Assembly (NCBI RefSeq): GCF_002934665.1
Contig: NZ_NIRS01000002.1
Span: 930,001-994,000, forward strand
DNA length: 64,000 bases
Direction of reading: 5' to 3'
DNA from: Pseudomonas laurylsulfatiphila
GTDB taxonomy: Bacteria > Pseudomonadota > Gammaproteobacteria > Pseudomonadales > Pseudomonadaceae
The notes under the pieces are model-generated. The model saw only the letters and a program-made list of their open reading frames with translations, did no database searches and was not told the origin of the DNA. How positions within the stretch are numbered: the stretch's first letter is position 1; each line of letters begins with the position of its first letter. Position numbers and translations under genes: made by a program. This document shows positions 49,701 to 57,286 of this stretch, piece by piece.

Positions 49701-52623
49701 GTTCCACCACGGCACCCGGGGAAAGCACGCCGTCCTCGTAGTTCCAGCCGTTGGACGAACCATCGGCGGACGTCAGGTCCCACTTCGGCAAGTGAATGTG
49801 CTGGCCGATCACATCGGTCGGGGTGCGCACCTGATAGTCGTCCATCTCATAGGTGGCCGGCACCAGGTTGGTTTGCTGGTACTGCACGCAGTCGAAGGTG
49901 TTCATGCGCATCACCAGCGGTTCCGGCGGACGCTGCTTGGTGATCACCGGCCAGGCGTCTTCCCACAAAGCCAGGATGCGCGCCTGCGGGAAGTGGTAGC
50001 CGACCTTGTTGTACACCGCGTCGAACTGGATGTTGGCCGCCTTGTAGATGCGCGGGCGGTCGGCGGTGAAGGTCGAGGAGCCAGTAAAGGACATGCCGTC
50101 GATGCGCTCGCCGCTATGGTATTCACCGCTGCCGGCACTGCTGGTCAGGCGTTTGGCCCGATCATCCATGCAGGGCTCGTAGAACGGCGCACCGGCAATC
50201 GGCAAGGCGCCATTGGTGCGGAAGTTGCGCGCAACCACCTGTTTACCCGGCAGCACGGCAAAACTGGGGTGGTCCTTTTTGGCGTGGAAGGCCATGGCCG
50301 CCTGTTCGACTTCGGTCCCCTCTTCCGGCAGGTAAATCGGTTTGGCCCGCTTCACTTCCTTGGAGAAGTCCAGCGAGGTGGTCACCGTGTGCGCCTCGCC
50401 ACCGGCAGACACGCCGTCCAGCGCATGGCGCCCCAGGCCACCGTCCCAGCCACCGGACTGGTTCGGGTCGAGGTTGGCCCACAGGCTGTTGCCGCTGGTT
50501 TTCAGCGCCTGGGCCTTGGCCGCGTCGAGCATGTCCAGCGGTGGGGTTGGCGGGCGTTGGCCGACCGAACTTTCCATGCCGCCGATCCAGAAGGGGAAAC
50601 CGGGATTTTTCAGGCTACCGTCGGCGTTGCGGTTGGCTTCGCTGCGATCGACCAGCGCCAGCGAGCCGATGGCCTGGGTACCGCCCCCGCCCCCGTGATG
50701 CTCGTTGTCATCCTCGTCATCGTCGTCGCCAGCGGCTATCAGGGTCTGGCCGACTTTCGGCACGACGACGACCTTGCCCGGCATCGGAGCCATGGCTTTG
50801 CCGGGCAGCGGCACGACCGCCGGGATCGGCGTACCGGCGATGATTTCGCCATCGGGCAAGGCCCGCGCACCGGCCGCCGGTTTGCCGTTGCGCAGCGCAT
50901 AGGGTTGTTTGTGGAAGCCATCTGCACCTTGCTGGGACACCTCGAGCCGGGTGCCTTCTTCGAACACATCGTGCACCCGCCACATGGCCCACATGCCCTG
51001 GGCGAAGTGCGGGTAAAAGTGGCAGTGGTAGATCGCATCGCCCGCTACGCGGTTACGGTTACCCGAACCACCGTTGGCGATTTCATAGGTGTAGCCGGAG
51101 CCCGGGCCTATGCCCTGGGCGTCCAGGTAATCGGTGTTGTCATCGTTCGGGTTGTACAGCCATTGATGCCCGTGCAGGTGGAAGATGTGGTGTTCGTAGC
51201 CGTTGTGGGTGTTGCGGAACTTGACGAAGTCACCGATGTAGCTGTGATTGACGTTGGACGGCTCCGACGGATAGAGCGCCATGGTCGCCTTGACCCCGAC
51301 CTGATCGGCACGCGGCACTTCGCCCGGGCGAATGTTTTCCAGGCCGGCGTTGGCCGGTACGTCCACCAGCATCGCCACGTCGCCCACGGTGTGCGAGCTG
51401 AGGAAAAACTCTTCATAGGCGCAGGACAGGCAATCGTGCATCGGCCCCACGCCCAGGCGGTTGGCGACCACTTCGGCGCCCATGCCGCCGGAGCCGTAGT
51501 TGATCATGAAGGAGTCACGGGTCGGCTCCAGCACATGGCCCATCACCGGGTCTGCAAAGTACGCCGGGAAAGCTTGGGTGACGGCGGTTTCATCCTGGAA
51601 CTGCGAAGCGAAATCGCGGAACGGCTCCAGTCGGTTCGGCAGCGCCGGATTGCGTTTGCCCATGGCTTCCAGCGGATAGGTCGATGGCGGGAAGCTGCCG
51701 TCAGCGTTGCTGCCCATCACGATCGCATCGCTTTCGCCGGAAATGATCTCACTGCCGTCCACCATATTGATGATCGGCGTACCGGCCTTGCCTTCGCGAA
51801 TCCACGGCTCGCGCTGCGGGTAGCGCGCCTGGTAATCGACGATTGGCTGGCCGGCCGGCGTACGCCCGGTGCTGGCCAGGCGCATCTCTTCTTCGGTCAG
51901 GGTGTTGCGGTAAGTGCGCCCCCCCTTGGGCACGACCACGACCTGGGCGAACAGCCCGTTGGCGTTGTTGCCCGCAGCGCCCTCGCCACCGAAGGTCGCG
52001 CCACGGCTGCTGACATCGAACGCGCCTTCGCGCTCGGCGTACAACGTGTAGGAACGGCTGCTGCCGGGGGCGACGAGGCTGTTGGCGTTGCGCCCGGTAT
52101 AGGAGGCGATGTCATCGATGCTGTTGACGGCCTGCAGGCCGTTGACCTGGAAACCGACATGACGGTCGGCCACTTGTTCATCGGCCTTGAAGTCTTCGGC
52201 ATTGCCGGCCTGGCCACCCTCTTCCTCGCCCTCTTGCTCAAACGCTTCATGACTGCCCGGGTTGGCCTGATAGGCCAGCAGGTTCTGCAGATTAACGGTC
52301 AGGCAATCGCCGGCAGCCACGCGCAACACCAGCGGACGCGGACGCTTGTCGGGCCGCAGGGAAACCTTGCCCGGCACCGCTGCGCCCCCTTGGGCGAGGG
52401 AAATGTCACGGTCATCGACCACATCGCGACGCAGGGCGAACATCATGCCGTTGACGTTTTGCGCACCCAGGCGGTTGAACATCAGCGGCTGATCGAACGC
52501 CACGACGTTGGCCACCAGGTTGCGCTCGCAACGTGCAGCTGCGCTGGCTATCTCGATACCGAGCATCGAAGTCACCAACAACAGCAAATTAATCAGGGAC
52601 GGGGCGTGGGATATGCCTACCAT
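46798..52623 (-). CDS. giant secreted multicopper oxidase, putative Mn(II) oxidase (MnxG/McoA/MofA-like)
   Basis: A 1941-residue protein with a signal peptide (ends near IASA-A, residue 28) and several cupredoxin-like domains. Copper motifs: HHIFHLHGHQW near residues 475-485, HCHFYPHFAQGM near 529-541 (type 1/3 H-C-H-x3-H-x4-M), HDHLGPSTHQ near 1045 and HAGGHEEEHNVTLHG near 1300. N- and C-terminal halves share a similar opening (LVLRVAAGDCLTVNLQN and LVLRAAAGDCINITLEN), suggesting ancient duplication. An acidic and His stretch (DDDDEDDNEHH) lies near 640. Enzymes of this size in P. putida GB-1 (MnxG, McoA) oxidise Mn(II); substrate here is inferred. It is a probable client of the adjoining secretion machine. 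A sigma-54-like promoter lies 55 nt upstream. Confidence 0.9.
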   Translation of the reverse strand: MVGISHAPSLINLLLLVTSMLGIEIASAAARCERNLVANVVAFDQPLMFNRLGAQNVNGMMFALRRDVVDDRDISLAQGGAAVPGKVSLRPDKRPRPLVLRVAAGDCLTVNLQNLLAYQANPGSHEAFEQEGEEEGGQAGNAEDFKADEQVADRHVGFQVNGLQAVNSIDDIASYTGRNANSLVAPGSSRSYTLYAEREGAFDVSSRGATFGGEGAAGNNANGLFAQVVVVPKGGRTYRNTLTEEEMRLASTGRTPAGQPIVDYQARYPQREPWIREGKAGTPIINMVDGSEIISGESDAIVMGSNADGSFPPSTYPLEAMGKRNPALPNRLEPFRDFASQFQDETAVTQAFPAYFADPVMGHVLEPTRDSFMINYGSGGMGAEVVANRLGVGPMHDCLSCAYEEFFLSSHTVGDVAMLVDVPANAGLENIRPGEVPRADQVGVKATMALYPSEPSNVNHSYIGDFVKFRNTHNGYEHHIFHLHGHQWLYNPNDDNTDYLDAQGIGPGSGYTYEIANGGSGNRNRVAGDAIYHCHFYPHFAQGMWAMWRVHDVFEEGTRLEVSQQGADGFHKQPYALRNGKPAAGARALPDGEIIAGTPIPAVVPLPGKAMAPMPGKVVVVPKVGQTLIAAGDDDDEDDNEHHGGGGGTQAIGSLALVDRSEANRNADGSLKNPGFPFWIGGMESSVGQRPPTPPLDMLDAAKAQALKTSGNSLWANLDPNQSGGWDGGLGRHALDGVSAGGEAHTVTTSLDFSKEVKRAKPIYLPEEGTEVEQAAMAFHAKKDHPSFAVLPGKQVVARNFRTNGALPIAGAPFYEPCMDDRAKRLTSSAGSGEYHSGERIDGMSFTGSSTFTADRPRIYKAANIQFDAVYNKVGYHFPQARILALWEDAWPVITKQRPPEPLVMRMNTFDCVQYQQTNLVPATYEMDDYQVRTPTDVIGQHIHLPKWDLTSADGSSNGWNYEDGVLSPGAVVERIHAIRAFNQCQGTDPRDGTPACPVAKAHPFFGQYGRADWMGARTAMQRWFIDPVINTKGVDRGLGTIFTHDHLGPSTHQQIGLYATVLAEPAGSTWFHAETGEPLYSGARSDGGPTSWQAVISTGDLDNDGKNDSFREFFLEYSDFQHAYEAGVYVGAGPNGVPNPQAFPATSDSFRYAINPPVRNNAGNLLESVVEARGGIKPGCPSRPCPQAISVDDPGMFVVNYRNEPLGLRVFDPNKVGPDGKRGMQADGLGGDLSFAMQSRTDRAIPAMNLAPNLVTSATGPTGGTTRFPPHINRGGAEPGDPFTPMLRTYTGDNVRLRVHAGGHEEEHNVTLHGVKWLQSGTGYGNSSNSGWRASQMVGISEQMGFIAPLSMLSSSAATTGDYLYSMDASIEGYWNGIWGVMRNYTAQRNDLFALPNNPKPAGMRNTVAFDGTCPRISANPNGIGTRPTVQRNYEVVAALANDILSNPLGLSIGDPEGLGQHVGGPLNPAGGTLVFNSRTVSIPRVTVTDPEDGETITIGGQSGPIHDPTAVLYVRKADLDLTTGKLKPGVPVEPLVLRAAAGDCINITLENRLPSVMPDLAQTAILQGLVKRNRNDGNGSTTFNNNLLRPSSHVGLHAQLLAYDITKSDGANVGVNPIQTVPPRVGNSGAYPTRTYQYYAGHLEREGKPVTQLGRNVDNINATAVEFGGLNFTPADVIKQPQKGLGGAMSVLPAGATWVEDAKRASATVTATGQAVYRDFAMVWQRALNLRWASGRPVEGIASEGMGVPNDPKDNAGMAINYKTEPLWYRFGLAPDAPFGRAGGAGYGDVPNAHMAYSNALVGGDPQTPVFYVKPGQPFRTHVLMPTGGSRGSTFQLDGHLWSVNPYLSEKSDEYGYPMGAPGVGSVRFGLNPMSMYIGARESVLPAAHFSAMHPSAGGSNAIAGDYLFRDNASFGNTAGLWGLLRVTNEPAPTTAPTP

Positions 52624-52677
52624 GGTCTCGGGCCTCGCTACGGGTTTGCAGGGAAAACTTCACGACAAATCGTCGAG

Positions 52678-52693
52678 AGCAATCCGCATGCCA
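52678..52693 (-). promoter_or_regulatory. sigma-54-like promoter of the multicopper oxidase
   Basis: Minus-strand TGGCAT-GCGGA-TTGCT fits the -24/-12 consensus TGGCAC-N5-TTGCA with GG-N10-GC spacing. The start would be about 44 nt before the ATG. Confidence 0.72.
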
Positions 52694-52794
52694 CAAAAAA
52701 TAACGTTATTATTCAGTAAGTTATAACTACTACTTAATAATCCGGGGGGGATATTCCCCACCCGATCCCCCACTTTTTCGTCGGGGCCACTATT

Positions 52795-52810
52795 CCCCAC
52801 TATTGGGGAA
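52795..52810. promoter_or_regulatory. dyad 3, CCCC-N6-GGGGAA
   Basis: CCCCACTATTGGGGAA, with TT before and AA after completing an 18-bp palindrome (TTCCCC/GGGGAA). It lies about 130 nt upstream of the predicted oxidase transcript start. Further C4 and G4 half-sites occur at 52755-52785. Confidence 0.65.
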
Positions 52811-52830
52811 AATCGCCCCCGGGGTTTCGA

Positions 52831-53439
52831 TCACAGCGGCGCATCCGCGGACAACCCCTGCAAACGCCGATACTGGTTCAGCACGTTGGGCACATAACGC
52901 TGGGTTTCGGCGAACGGCGGGACCACGTTGCCGCGGCTGAGCACCGCTTGCGGGCCGGCGTTGTAGGCCGCCACGGCGAGGCGGATATCGTTGTCGAACA
53001 TCGTCATCAGGCGCTTGAGATAGCGGGCGCCGCCCTGGATGTTGGCCTTGGGGTCGTAGACGTTGGTCACGCCCATTTCGCGGGCGGTGTCGGGCATCAA
53101 CTGCATCAGTCCGCGAGCGCCCTTGGGTGAGGTAGCGCGGGCGTTGTAGCTCGACTCGGTCTTGATCACTGCGTGCAGCAGCGCCGCCGGCAGTTCGTTG
53201 GCCGTGGCCGCCGCCGCCACCAGTTCGGCGTAGGGTTGCGCGGCGATCATCTGCGGTTGCTGGTCGAGGCTGACGACCGGCGCATCGGGCTCACGGATCA
53301 CCCGTTCATAGTGGCGTCCGGGGCGGTGGACATTGGACAGGACGTAGCTGCCATTGGCGTCCACGGAAACAAACACATCGGCCTGTGCGGCGCCGGTCAA
53401 GACCAGCAGACCCAGCAATCCGGTGGTGAGTGATTTCAT
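52831..53439 (-). CDS. lytic transglycosylase (SLT domain)
   Basis: A 202-residue exported enzyme. Signal peptide (LLGLLVLTGAAQA), a DUF4124-like beta segment (VFVSVDANGSYVLSNVHRPG), then an SLT lysozyme fold with catalytic Glu in VIKTESSYNARATSPKGARG, LMQLMPDTAREMGV, and AVAAYNAGP. It would cut peptidoglycan to make room for an envelope-spanning machine, as dedicated transglycosylases do for other secretion systems. The start at 53439 has GGGGAGG 7 nt upstream. It diverges from gspGF. Confidence 0.9.
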   Translation of the reverse strand: MKSLTTGLLGLLVLTGAAQADVFVSVDANGSYVLSNVHRPGRHYERVIREPDAPVVSLDQQPQMIAAQPYAELVAAAATANELPAALLHAVIKTESSYNARATSPKGARGLMQLMPDTAREMGVTNVYDPKANIQGGARYLKRLMTMFDNDIRLAVAAYNAGPQAVLSRGNVVPPFAETQRYVPNVLNQYRRLQGLSADAPL

Positions 53440-53460
53440 TATTAGACCTCCCCTTCCCGG

Positions 53461-53475
53461 CCCCGAAAAATGGGG
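53461..53475. promoter_or_regulatory. dyad 4, CCCC-N7-GGGG
   Basis: CCCCGAAAAATGGGG in the divergent region between the transglycosylase gene and gspG. It differs from dyads 1-3 by one extra spacer base. It lies about 100 nt upstream of the weak plus-strand -24/-12 site. Confidence 0.5.
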
Positions 53476-53510
53476 GTATTGCCCCAATGGCCAGTCGTGC
53501 AACAGCCATA

Positions 53511-53526
53511 CGCAAGCACTGTGCCG
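53511..53526 (-). promoter_or_regulatory. sigma-54-like promoter of the lytic transglycosylase
   Basis: Minus-strand CGGCAC-AGTGC-TTGCG keeps GG-N10-GC and matches most of TGGCAC-N5-TTGCA. The start would be about 61 nt before the ATG. Confidence 0.65.
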
Positions 53527-53542
53527 TAAGTGAGAAGGCCCG

Positions 53543-53558
53543 TAGCACGGGGGGTGCA
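53543..53558 (+). promoter_or_regulatory. weak sigma-54-like site upstream of gspG
   Basis: TAGCAC-GGGGG-GTGCA. The -24 GG is AG, so this is a poor match; it is listed because of its place 98 nt before the gspG start. Confidence 0.3.
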
Positions 53559-53655
53559 GAAGGATCAGCGAGCATGAGCATGGCAATTGCATGCTGTTGA
53601 AGGACAACAACTACATGGCAACTGGCAACACTGCTGCCTACCGTGCGAGGTCATC

Positions 53656-54090
53656 ATGAATCAGCATCTGCGTTATGCCCGGCGAACCCAAAGCGGGTTC
53701 ACCCTGCTCGAACTGTTGGTGGTGCTGGTGGTGCTGGGGCTGTTGGCCGGCATCGTCGCACCGAAGTATTTCGCCCAACTGGGCCGTTCCGAAGTGAAAG
53801 TGGCCAAGGCCCAAATAGAAGGCTTGAGCAAAGCCCTGGACATTTACCGCCTGGAGGTCGGCCATTACCCGTCGACCGAACAGGGTTTGCAGGCGCTGGT
53901 CACGGCCCCCGCCGACGAACCGCGCTGGACCGGCCCGTACCTGCAGAAAAAGCTCCCCCAGGACCCTTGGGGCCACAACTACAACTATCGCTATCCCGGT
54001 GAAAACAGCGAGTACGACCTGTTGTCCATGGGCAAGGACGGGCAACCTGGCGGCGAAGGCGAGAACGCCGAAGTCACCAACTGGAACTGA
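53656..54090 (+). CDS. gspG: major pseudopilin GspG
   Basis: A 144-residue prepilin. The leader MNQHLRYARRTQSG is followed by FTLLELLVVLVVLGLLAGIV (Glu5). It has the GspG core HYPSTEQGLQALVTAP, LPQDPWGHNYNYRYPGE and the calcium-binding C-terminus EYDLLSMGKDGQPGGEGENA. GAGG lies 6 nt upstream of the ATG at 53656; the longer frame from 53587 is not needed. It supplies the major filament subunit missing from the minus-strand operon. Confidence 0.93.
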   Translation: MNQHLRYARRTQSGFTLLELLVVLVVLGLLAGIVAPKYFAQLGRSEVKVAKAQIEGLSKALDIYRLEVGHYPSTEQGLQALVTAPADEPRWTGPYLQKKLPQDPWGHNYNYRYPGENSEYDLLSMGKDGQPGGEGENAEVTNWN

Positions 54091-54095
54091 CGAAT

Positions 54096-55292
54096 ATGGC
54101 GACCATGCGCTTTCATCTCAAAGCCGTCGGCAAAGCCGGTGTCGTCTCAATGACCGTCGATGCGCCGGGGCAAAGCGAAGCCAGGCGCATCGCCGAGGAC
54201 CAGGGCCTGCGGGTGGTCAGCCTGCACGCCGAGCGACATTGGCGCTCGTTGCGCCTGCAAAGGCGCGAGACGTTCAACCTGGTGTTGTTCAGCCAGGAGC
54301 TGACCACCTTGCTCAACGCCGGCCTGCCGTTGATCGATGCGCTGGAAAGCCTGGCGGAAAAGGAAAACGCGCCACAAGCCCGCAAAACCCTGAGCGAGCT
54401 GGTGCGCCTGCTTTACGAGGGCAAATCGTTTTCCCAGGCCCTGGGCCAGTTGTCGGCCGTTTTCCCGCCTTTGTACGTGGCGCTGGTGCAGTCCAGCGAG
54501 AAGACCGGCGCCGTCGGCGATGCCCTGGGCCGATATGTCAGCTATCGACAGCGCATGGACGAGGTTCGTCAGAAGATCATCAGCGCGTCGATCTACCCCA
54601 TGCTGTTGCTGGTAGTGGGCGGCGGCGTGGTGTTGTTCTTGATGGGCTACGTCGTGCCGCGCTTCAGCCTGGTGTTCGAAGGGCTGGGGTCGAACCTGCC
54701 GTGGTTGTCGCAGATCCTGATGAGCAGCGGCATGTTCCTTCACGCCCACCAGGGCGAATTCTTCGGTGGCTTGCTGGCCATCATCGTCGCCCTCGTCCTG
54801 CTCAAGCGCCAACCGGCCTTTCGTCGGGGGTTGGACCGCGTGATCGAGAAACTCCCCGCGGTGCACCAGCGCATCTTCATGTACGAGCTGGCACGCTTCT
54901 ACCGTTCCCTGGGCATTCTGCTGCAAGGCGGCATTCCCCTCGTCACCGCCATGGGTATGGTCCGCAACCTACTCACCGTCGCCTCCCGCGGCCGGCTGGA
55001 CCAGGCCTGCGAACGGGTGCGTGAAGGGCAATCGTTGTCCACCGCGCTGGAACTCAATCAACTGGTGACCCCCGTGTCCCTGCGCCTGCTGCGCGCCGGT
55101 GAACAGTCCGGCAATCTCGGGCAGATGATGGAGCGCAGCGCCGACTTCTACGACGAAGAAATCAGCCGCTGGATCGAATGGTTTGTGCGGCTGTTCGAAC
55201 CCTTGCTCATGACCTTCATCGGCCTGTTGATCGGGGTGATCGTGATCCTGATGTACATCCCGATCTTCGAACTGGCCTCGAGTATTCACTGA
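54096..55292 (+). CDS. gspF: inner-membrane platform protein GspF
   Basis: A 398-residue polytopic protein with two GspF domains. The first is LFSQELTTLLNAGLPLIDAL near residue 66, and the second is FYRSLGILLQGGIPLVTAM near 267. Three hydrophobic segments are visible (IYPMLLLVVGGGVVLFLMGY, FGGLLAIIVALVLL, LLMTFIGLLIGVIVILMYIP). It starts 5 nt after gspG. It provides the rotor/platform for the GspE ATPase encoded 14 kb away on the other strand. Confidence 0.93.
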   Translation: MATMRFHLKAVGKAGVVSMTVDAPGQSEARRIAEDQGLRVVSLHAERHWRSLRLQRRETFNLVLFSQELTTLLNAGLPLIDALESLAEKENAPQARKTLSELVRLLYEGKSFSQALGQLSAVFPPLYVALVQSSEKTGAVGDALGRYVSYRQRMDEVRQKIISASIYPMLLLVVGGGVVLFLMGYVVPRFSLVFEGLGSNLPWLSQILMSSGMFLHAHQGEFFGGLLAIIVALVLLKRQPAFRRGLDRVIEKLPAVHQRIFMYELARFYRSLGILLQGGIPLVTAMGMVRNLLTVASRGRLDQACERVREGQSLSTALELNQLVTPVSLRLLRAGEQSGNLGQMMERSADFYDEEISRWIEWFVRLFEPLLMTFIGLLIGVIVILMYIPIFELASSIH

Positions 55293-55350
55293 CTTTTGGA
55301 ACAGGGCCGCGCTGTCCGTTGCATTTCTTCAACCACCCAACTGAATAAAT

Positions 55351-55369
55351 CACCCCGCCGGGGTGTTTA
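55351..55369 (+). terminator. hairpin after gspF
   Basis: CACCCC-GC... stem CACCCCG/CGGGGTG followed by TTT. It is weak but stands between gspF and the glycine-rich gene. Confidence 0.5.
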
Positions 55370-55448
55370 ACAGGTTCCCATGGGAAAAAAGCAGCACGTT
55401 GCAAGCTTCATCAACGTTCCAGGCTCAAACAAGAAGACGGAGAACGAC

Positions 55449-56087
55449 ATGCACATCAATAAGCTTTTACTGGCAGTAGCTATTGGCGCGGTTCTGTCGG
55501 CGTCTACCGTACTGATTCCGGACAACCTGTCCGGGGTATCCAGTGCTCAGGCCAAGGATGGGGGTAGTGGCGGTGGCGGTGGCGGTGGTGGCAATGGAGG
55601 TGGTGGCGGTGGCAATGGAGGCGGTGGTGGCGGCAATGGAGGTGGTGGCGGTGGCAATGGAGGCGGTGGTGGCGGCAATGGAGGTGGCGGCGGCGGTAAT
55701 GGCGGCGGCGGTGGCGGTGGCGGTAGTCACGGCGGAAGCGGCAGTGGTGGCAACGGCGGCAACAGCGGCAACAGCGGCAGCGGCCATAGCGGCGACCATG
55801 GCAGCAACAGCGGCCATGGCAGTGCCAACAGTGGTTCGAGTCACTCCGGAACAGCCTCGTCCTCAGGACGCAACGGCACCCATGATGAAGCGGGGGATGA
55901 CCATGGCGTCCATGCCAATGGCGAGCCCGGCGATGACCGAGGTGTTCATGCCAATGGCGAGCCCGGCGATGACCGTGGCGTTCATGCCAATGGCGAACCC
56001 GGCGATGACCGAGGTGTTCATGCCAATGGCGAGCCCGGCGACAACCGTGGTGTCCATGCCCAACCCGGCGATGACAAAAGGACCTGA
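55449..56087 (+). CDS. secreted glycine-rich repeat protein
   Basis: A 212-residue exported protein. Signal peptide to about residue 36 (ends SSAQA-KDGG). Residues about 38-95 are almost pure Gly with regular Asn (GGGGGN units), followed by a Gly/Ser/His/Asn stretch (GNSGSGHSGDHGSNSGHGSA). The C-terminus has four 12-residue repeats GEPGDDRGVHAN. There is no CsgA-type repeat (S-x5-Q-x-G). The start at 55449 has GGAG 7 nt upstream. Its place after gspGF makes it a candidate substrate or surface filament component of the machine; the family is unknown. Confidence 0.8.
   Translation: MHINKLLLAVAIGAVLSASTVLIPDNLSGVSSAQAKDGGSGGGGGGGGNGGGGGGNGGGGGGNGGGGGGNGGGGGGNGGGGGGNGGGGGGGGSHGGSGSGGNGGNSGNSGSGHSGDHGSNSGHGSANSGSSHSGTASSSGRNGTHDEAGDDHGVHANGEPGDDRGVHANGEPGDDRGVHANGEPGDDRGVHANGEPGDNRGVHAQPGDDKRT
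55914..56057 (+). repeat. 36-bp in-frame tandem repeats
   Basis: Four 36-bp units starting at 55914, 55950, 55986 and 56022, encoding the 12-residue GEPGDDRGVHAN motif, with degenerate copies at each edge. Copies are nearly identical, so unit number may vary between strains. Confidence 0.9.
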
Positions 56088-56118
56088 TTCCTACTGATTC
56101 CCAAACAACACAAACCCC

Positions 56119-56211
56119 CTGTGGGAGCGAGCCTGCTCGCGAAGGCGGAGTGTCAGACGACTTCAATGTTGGATGACACGACGCCATCGCGAGCAGGCTC
56201 GCTCCCACAGG
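56119..56211. repeat. REP doublet (REPIN-like)
   Basis: Inverted REP copies at 56119-56143 and 56185-56211 between the convergent glycine-rich gene and the LysR gene. Confidence 0.9.
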
Positions 56212-56238
56212 TTCGTTTGAGACAGGGACTCCGCATTT

Positions 56239-57135
56239 CTACAAGCCACCCTCAACCCGATCCAGCCGCTCGCGCAAGAACTCAACCAGCGCCTGCACCG
56301 GCCGCGAACTCTGACGATGCTGCGGATACACCGCCGATAACGTCAGCGGCTCGGGGCGCAAATCCTCCAGTACCTCCACCAGCCTTCCATCCTTCAACGC
56401 CGAGCCGACGATGAACGCCGGCAAATACGTGATCCCCAGGCCGGCGATAGCCGCATCCCTGAGCACCTCGCCGTTGTTGACCCGCATCCGCCCTGTGACG
56501 TTGACCGTCAGCGGCTTGCCCTGCCCCGCAAAACGCCATTGCACCTGCCGACCATGGCCGTACGGCAAACAGTCATGACCGTGCAGATCCTCAGGTTTGC
56601 GCGGTGTGCCGCGCTCGGCCAGGTACGCGGGGCTTGCGCAGTACACCCGCTGGATCGACGCGATCCGCCGGGCAATCAAGGTCGAGTCCTCGAGCGTGCC
56701 GATGCGCAACGCCAGGTCGTATCCCTCACCCAGCAAATCCACAGGCCGATCGCTCAAATCCATCTCCACCGTCACGTCGCGATAGCGCTGCAAAAACACC
56801 GGCAACAGGCAGCCCAGATGCGCCAGTGCGAACGACAGCGGAGCGCTCACACGAATGGTCCCGCGTGGCTCGGTGGTCTGGCCGGCGATGCCCTGCTCCA
56901 CTTGCTCGACTTCGCTGAGCAGGCGCAAGGCTGACTCGTAATAGCTTTGCCCCAGCGGCGTGACATCCAGTCGCCGGGTCGAGCGATTGAGCAGGCGCAC
57001 GCCCAGGCGCTCTTCGAGTTGCATCAAGCGACGGCTGACAAACTGCTTGGACAGCCCCAATTGATCGGCGGCAGCCGTGAAGCTTCCAGACTCCATCACC
57101 TGGCAAAAAATACGCATATCTTCGAAGGGGTTCAT
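56239..57135 (-). CDS. LysR family transcriptional regulator
   Basis: A 298-residue LysR regulator. The helix-turn-helix is at residues 1-62 (MRIFCQVMESGSFTAAADQL, GLSKQFVSRRLMQLEERLGV). The effector domain (GTIRVSAPLSFALAHLG) is of the CrgA/AaeR-like subgroup that often controls adjacent oxidoreductases or pumps. The start at 57135 fits; the frame to 57216 adds unrelated residues. It diverges from a mechanosensitive channel gene 151 bp away. Confidence 0.88.
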   Translation of the reverse strand: MNPFEDMRIFCQVMESGSFTAAADQLGLSKQFVSRRLMQLEERLGVRLLNRSTRRLDVTPLGQSYYESALRLLSEVEQVEQGIAGQTTEPRGTIRVSAPLSFALAHLGCLLPVFLQRYRDVTVEMDLSDRPVDLLGEGYDLALRIGTLEDSTLIARRIASIQRVYCASPAYLAERGTPRKPEDLHGHDCLPYGHGRQVQWRFAGQGKPLTVNVTGRMRVNNGEVLRDAAIAGLGITYLPAFIVGSALKDGRLVEVLEDLRPEPLTLSAVYPQHRQSSRPVQALVEFLRERLDRVEGGL

Positions 57136-57286
57136 TGTCACTTCCTGGTTGACAGTCAAACACTTTATAGCCGCTTTTTCCCTTCCTGGAACACTATTAA
57201 TCTGCTCCGCACTCAAGCGGGAGCAAGCGCCCTCGCCACAACAACACCCTCCACCTGCGCGACCTCATTTCTACTGGAGCATTCCC

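Noticed and set aside
46936..52719. Two very long plus-strand frames (804 and 1104 residues) opposite the multicopper oxidase
   Set aside because: They are antisense shadows of a GC-rich gene. The products are Gly/Val/His-rich without domains, and the minus-strand protein has clear copper motifs.
53623..53638. TGGCAACACTGCTGCC as a sigma-54 promoter for gspG
   Set aside because: It has GG-N10-GC spacing, but transcription would start only about 7 nt before the gspG ATG, after the ribosome site.
55504..56208. 234-residue His/Arg/Cys-rich minus-strand frame
   Set aside because: Complement of the glycine-rich repeat gene. The composition simply reflects GGC/GGT codons read backwards, and it runs into the REP doublet.
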